Source of the DNA: Candidatus Omnitrophota bacterium
GTDB taxonomy: Bacteria > Ratteibacteria > UBA8468 > B48-G9 > DTJG01
Reading direction: 5' to 3'
DNA: 7,378 nucleotides
Assembly (NCBI GenBank): GCA_023818725.1
Contig: JAMWBX010000055.1
Location: 1 to 7,378 of the forward strand
The position numbers were made by a program, and so were the translations under genes. Shown here piece after piece: positions 5,787-7,378 of the stretch (its first letter is position 1; the number at the start of each line of letters is the position of its first letter). Below the pieces are notes generated by a model, which worked only from the letters and a program-made list of their open reading frames with translations, was not told where the DNA came from and made no database searches.

Positions 5787-7378
5787 ACCGCCCACTTTTG
5801 TTTTTTAATAAGGCAGGACTTGAATGGGTTGAAAGGAAGAATAAAGAACCTTACTGACAAAAAAAGGGAAATTAATTTAGAGGTTTCTGAGAAAAAGCTT
5901 GGGGTTTTAGAGAGAATAAGTTTTCAGCTTTTGCCAGAAAAAGAGAAAAGTTTAGACATAAACGTAATTTTTCCGGATGCAATACAGTACAAACTTTTTA
6001 CAACTATAAACGAACAGGGAAAAACAATTTATTCAGCCAGTTTTCCAGTTAATGTCACATACACTCCTATTTCTTTAGAACTATTAAAACCTATCTACAG
6101 GAATTCAATTTATTCAACACAAAAAATAGACAGTTTGCTCTTAAGTATTAGGCTTGGGCTTAAGGAAGAAGAAATAAAAGAATTAAAGCAGGAGGTTTTG
6201 ATCTCAGATACCGATGGCAGGTTGATAAAAAAAGTAGTGACAGAACCTAAAATATCGCAGAATTTAAAAATTGAGATACCTGATTTAAAAACAGGAGAGT
6301 ATAAAATTACCGGGAGATTAACCGCCAAAGGGAAAACAATGTATGAGGCATCTATTCCCTTATATAAACTGCTGCCCGCAAAAAGCAATGAAGTTTATAT
6401 AGACGAAAATCTCAATCTTATCTTTAATGGAAAACCGATGATGCCGTTGATCTGGTGGGGCGGCTCACCGGCAGAAGAAATAGCAAAAACAAAAGCAGAC
6501 GGCATCGCAGTGGTTGCCGGAAGCAGAGCCGGAGAATTCCTTGATGAAGCGCACAAAAGTAATCAGCTGGGTGTGGTTGGAATTTTTGCAGGTAATGACC
6601 GAAAAAAATACCTGGAGGGAAAGGATCTTTTAACAGAAGAAGCAATTACGGTAATAACAGAAAGAATAAACTCTATAAAAGACCATCCTGCTTTGCTCTA
6701 CTATTATTTAGAAGACGAACCTGAGGATAGAAACGTAGGTCAAAAAATTTTAAAACAAACCTATGAATTGATAAAAGAGTTAGACCCGTATCATCCTGTT
6801 TTGATAACAAATGACTCGGTTAACGGAGTTAAAACATATATCGATTGCGCGGATATGTTTTTCCCTGATCCTTATATCCACTTTCTTCTTGATGGGAGTA
6901 CAAAAAAACCTATGTCTTTCATAGTCCTTTTCCTAAAAGAGATAAGAGATGCTGGAAAAAACAAAAAATTTATAGGTGTAACGCTTCAAGCATTTGATTA
7001 TGCTAAAATCTATGTGTTAAGCCCGCCCTATTCGACAAGAGATGAAAGAGGTCCATCATTTATAGAAGAAAGATGTATGAATTATCTGGCAATGGTTTAT
7101 GGCGCGAAAGGGTTTCATTATTACGTATACGGAAAGAGGGACCCGAATCACTGGGGAGCGGTTAACATTCCTGATTTAAGGGTTGGCATGCCTTATTTGA
7201 TAAAAGAGAAAAAATCCCTGGAAAAAGTTGTATTGCACGGAAAAGATGCAAGTGAAAAGATTAAGTTCGATGACAAAAGAATAGAGGCATCTGCAAAAAT
7301 TTTAGACGGGAAGTTTTACCTGATTGCTGTCAACACTGCTGGAGAGGTTGTTAATCCTGAAATTAAGGTACCCGAAAA
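5760..7378 (+). CDS. Glycosidase-like beta-sandwich/TIM-barrel protein, 5'-truncated and 3'-partial
   Basis: The frame is open from 5754 to the right edge (539 codons from GTG 5760, no stop reached). The only strong start is GTG 5760, with GAGGTGA six bases upstream, but it lies inside the tRNA-linked repeat. TTG 5829 is the weaker alternative, and the first in-frame ATG is near 6339. Gene-like sequence begins at about residue 24 (LKGRIKNLTDKKREINLEVS), which reads like the interior of a beta-sandwich. Residues ~24-215 look like two beta domains. NGKPMMPLIWW (223-233) is the usual lead into a glycosidase barrel. HPALLYYYLEDEPE follows, with acidic residues Glu318, Asp319 and Glu320 at a place where GH-A-like enzymes carry catalytic acids. 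Near 519, FYLIAVNTAG resembles the C-terminal strand domain of GH2/GH42-like proteins. Substrate and true activity are unknown. The absence of a signal peptide fits loss of the original N-terminus. It may be a pseudogene or the product of a rearrangement or assembly join at the repeat. Confidence 0.72.
   Translation, partial: MRGDPAKSCTAHFCFLIRQDLNGLKGRIKNLTDKKREINLEVSEKKLGVLERISFQLLPEKEKSLDINVIFPDAIQYKLFTTINEQGKTIYSASFPVNVTYTPISLELLKPIYRNSIYSTQKIDSLLLSIRLGLKEEEIKELKQEVLISDTDGRLIKKVVTEPKISQNLKIEIPDLKTGEYKITGRLTAKGKTMYEASIPLYKLLPAKSNEVYIDENLNLIFNGKPMMPLIWWGGSPAEEIAKTKADGIAVVAGSRAGEFLDEAHKSNQLGVVGIFAGNDRKKYLEGKDLLTEEAITVITERINSIKDHPALLYYYLEDEPEDRNVGQKILKQTYELIKELDPYHPVLITNDSVNGVKTYIDCADMFFPDPYIHFLLDGSTKKPMSFIVLFLKEIRDAGKNKKFIGVTLQAFDYAKIYVLSPPYSTRDERGPSFIEERCMNYLAMVYGAKGFHYYVYGKRDPNHWGAVNIPDLRVGMPYLIKEKKSLEKVVLHGKDASEKIKFDDKRIEASAKILDGKFYLIAVNTAGEVVNPEIKVPE
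5777..5827 (+). repeat. Direct repeat DR2: displaced copy of the tRNA-Val 3' end plus tail
   Basis: This 51-nt copy lies exactly 130 bp after DR1 and is identical except for one fewer T in the T-run. The preceding base differs (C here, T in the tRNA), and the sequences diverge again right after AATGG (GTTG here, AGCG in DR1), so the borders are sharp. It lacks the 5' part of a tRNA and cannot make a second one. Such duplicated tRNA 3' ends are typical of attachment sites of tRNA-integrating elements. The glycosidase-like frame reads straight through it. Confidence 0.9.

Noticed and set aside
5647..5827. CRISPR array or second tRNA
   Set aside because: There are only two repeat units and one 78-bp spacer of internal hairpins, so it is not CRISPR. 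DR2 holds only the 3' quarter of a tRNA, so no second cloverleaf can form.
5618..5860. 80-codon minus-strand frame across the tRNA and repeats
   Set aside because: It is antisense to tRNA-Val and DR1/DR2. The duplicated FKSCLIKK peptide is just the repeat read twice, and GLEPAAFTMST is the common spurious translation of tRNA complements.

Overview
The window comes from a bacterium of moderately low GC content, and its intergenic spaces carry CCCC/GGGG hairpin repeats. The gene set does not fix the lineage. It includes a fused hexulose-6-phosphate synthase/RraA-like protein, an NfnA-type flavoprotein, full-length ClpB, an FHA protein, tRNA-Val and a large secreted-polysaccharide-type glycosidase fold. 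An uncultivated, probably anaerobic lineage such as Omnitrophota or a neighbouring candidate phylum would fit, but that is an impression, not a result.

Left part (1-2492, + strand). The 3' three-quarters of an HPS-RraA fusion gene enters from the left edge. A 306-bp spacer follows, with a cluster of C-rich/G-rich hairpin repeats. A good promoter sits at the right border of this cluster and precedes an nfnA-like gene (1288-2169) whose usual large-subunit partner is absent. A second cluster of the same repeat family fills the 323-bp convergent spacer up to clpB, so the nfnA-like gene is bracketed by repeats.

Middle (2493-5516, - strand). A two-gene unit reads right to left: a 121-residue FHA (phosphothreonine-binding) protein and then, 75 bp downstream, an intact 860-residue ClpB disaggregase with all AAA+ motifs. 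No CIRCE operator was seen.

Right part (5531-7378, + strand). A tRNA-Val(GAC) is transcribed divergently from the FHA-clpB unit, from an extended -10 promoter lying almost against its 5' end. The last 18 nt of the tRNA plus the following ~34 nt (a 51-52 nt block) recur exactly 130 bp downstream, apart from one T. The two copies flank a 78-bp hairpin-rich spacer in which a CAAGTCC core and its reverse complement alternate six times. The second copy ends at 5827. Within a few bases a long coding frame begins that reads like the interior of a beta-sandwich plus TIM-barrel glycosidase-like protein with no normal start. The only start with a strong Shine-Dalgarno sequence in that frame, GTG at 5760, lies inside the tRNA-derived element. 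This junction (an att-like tRNA duplication, a hairpin array, and a 5'-truncated gene possibly given a new start by the repeat) is the most unusual part of the window. A metagenome assembly join at a repeat is the main competing explanation.
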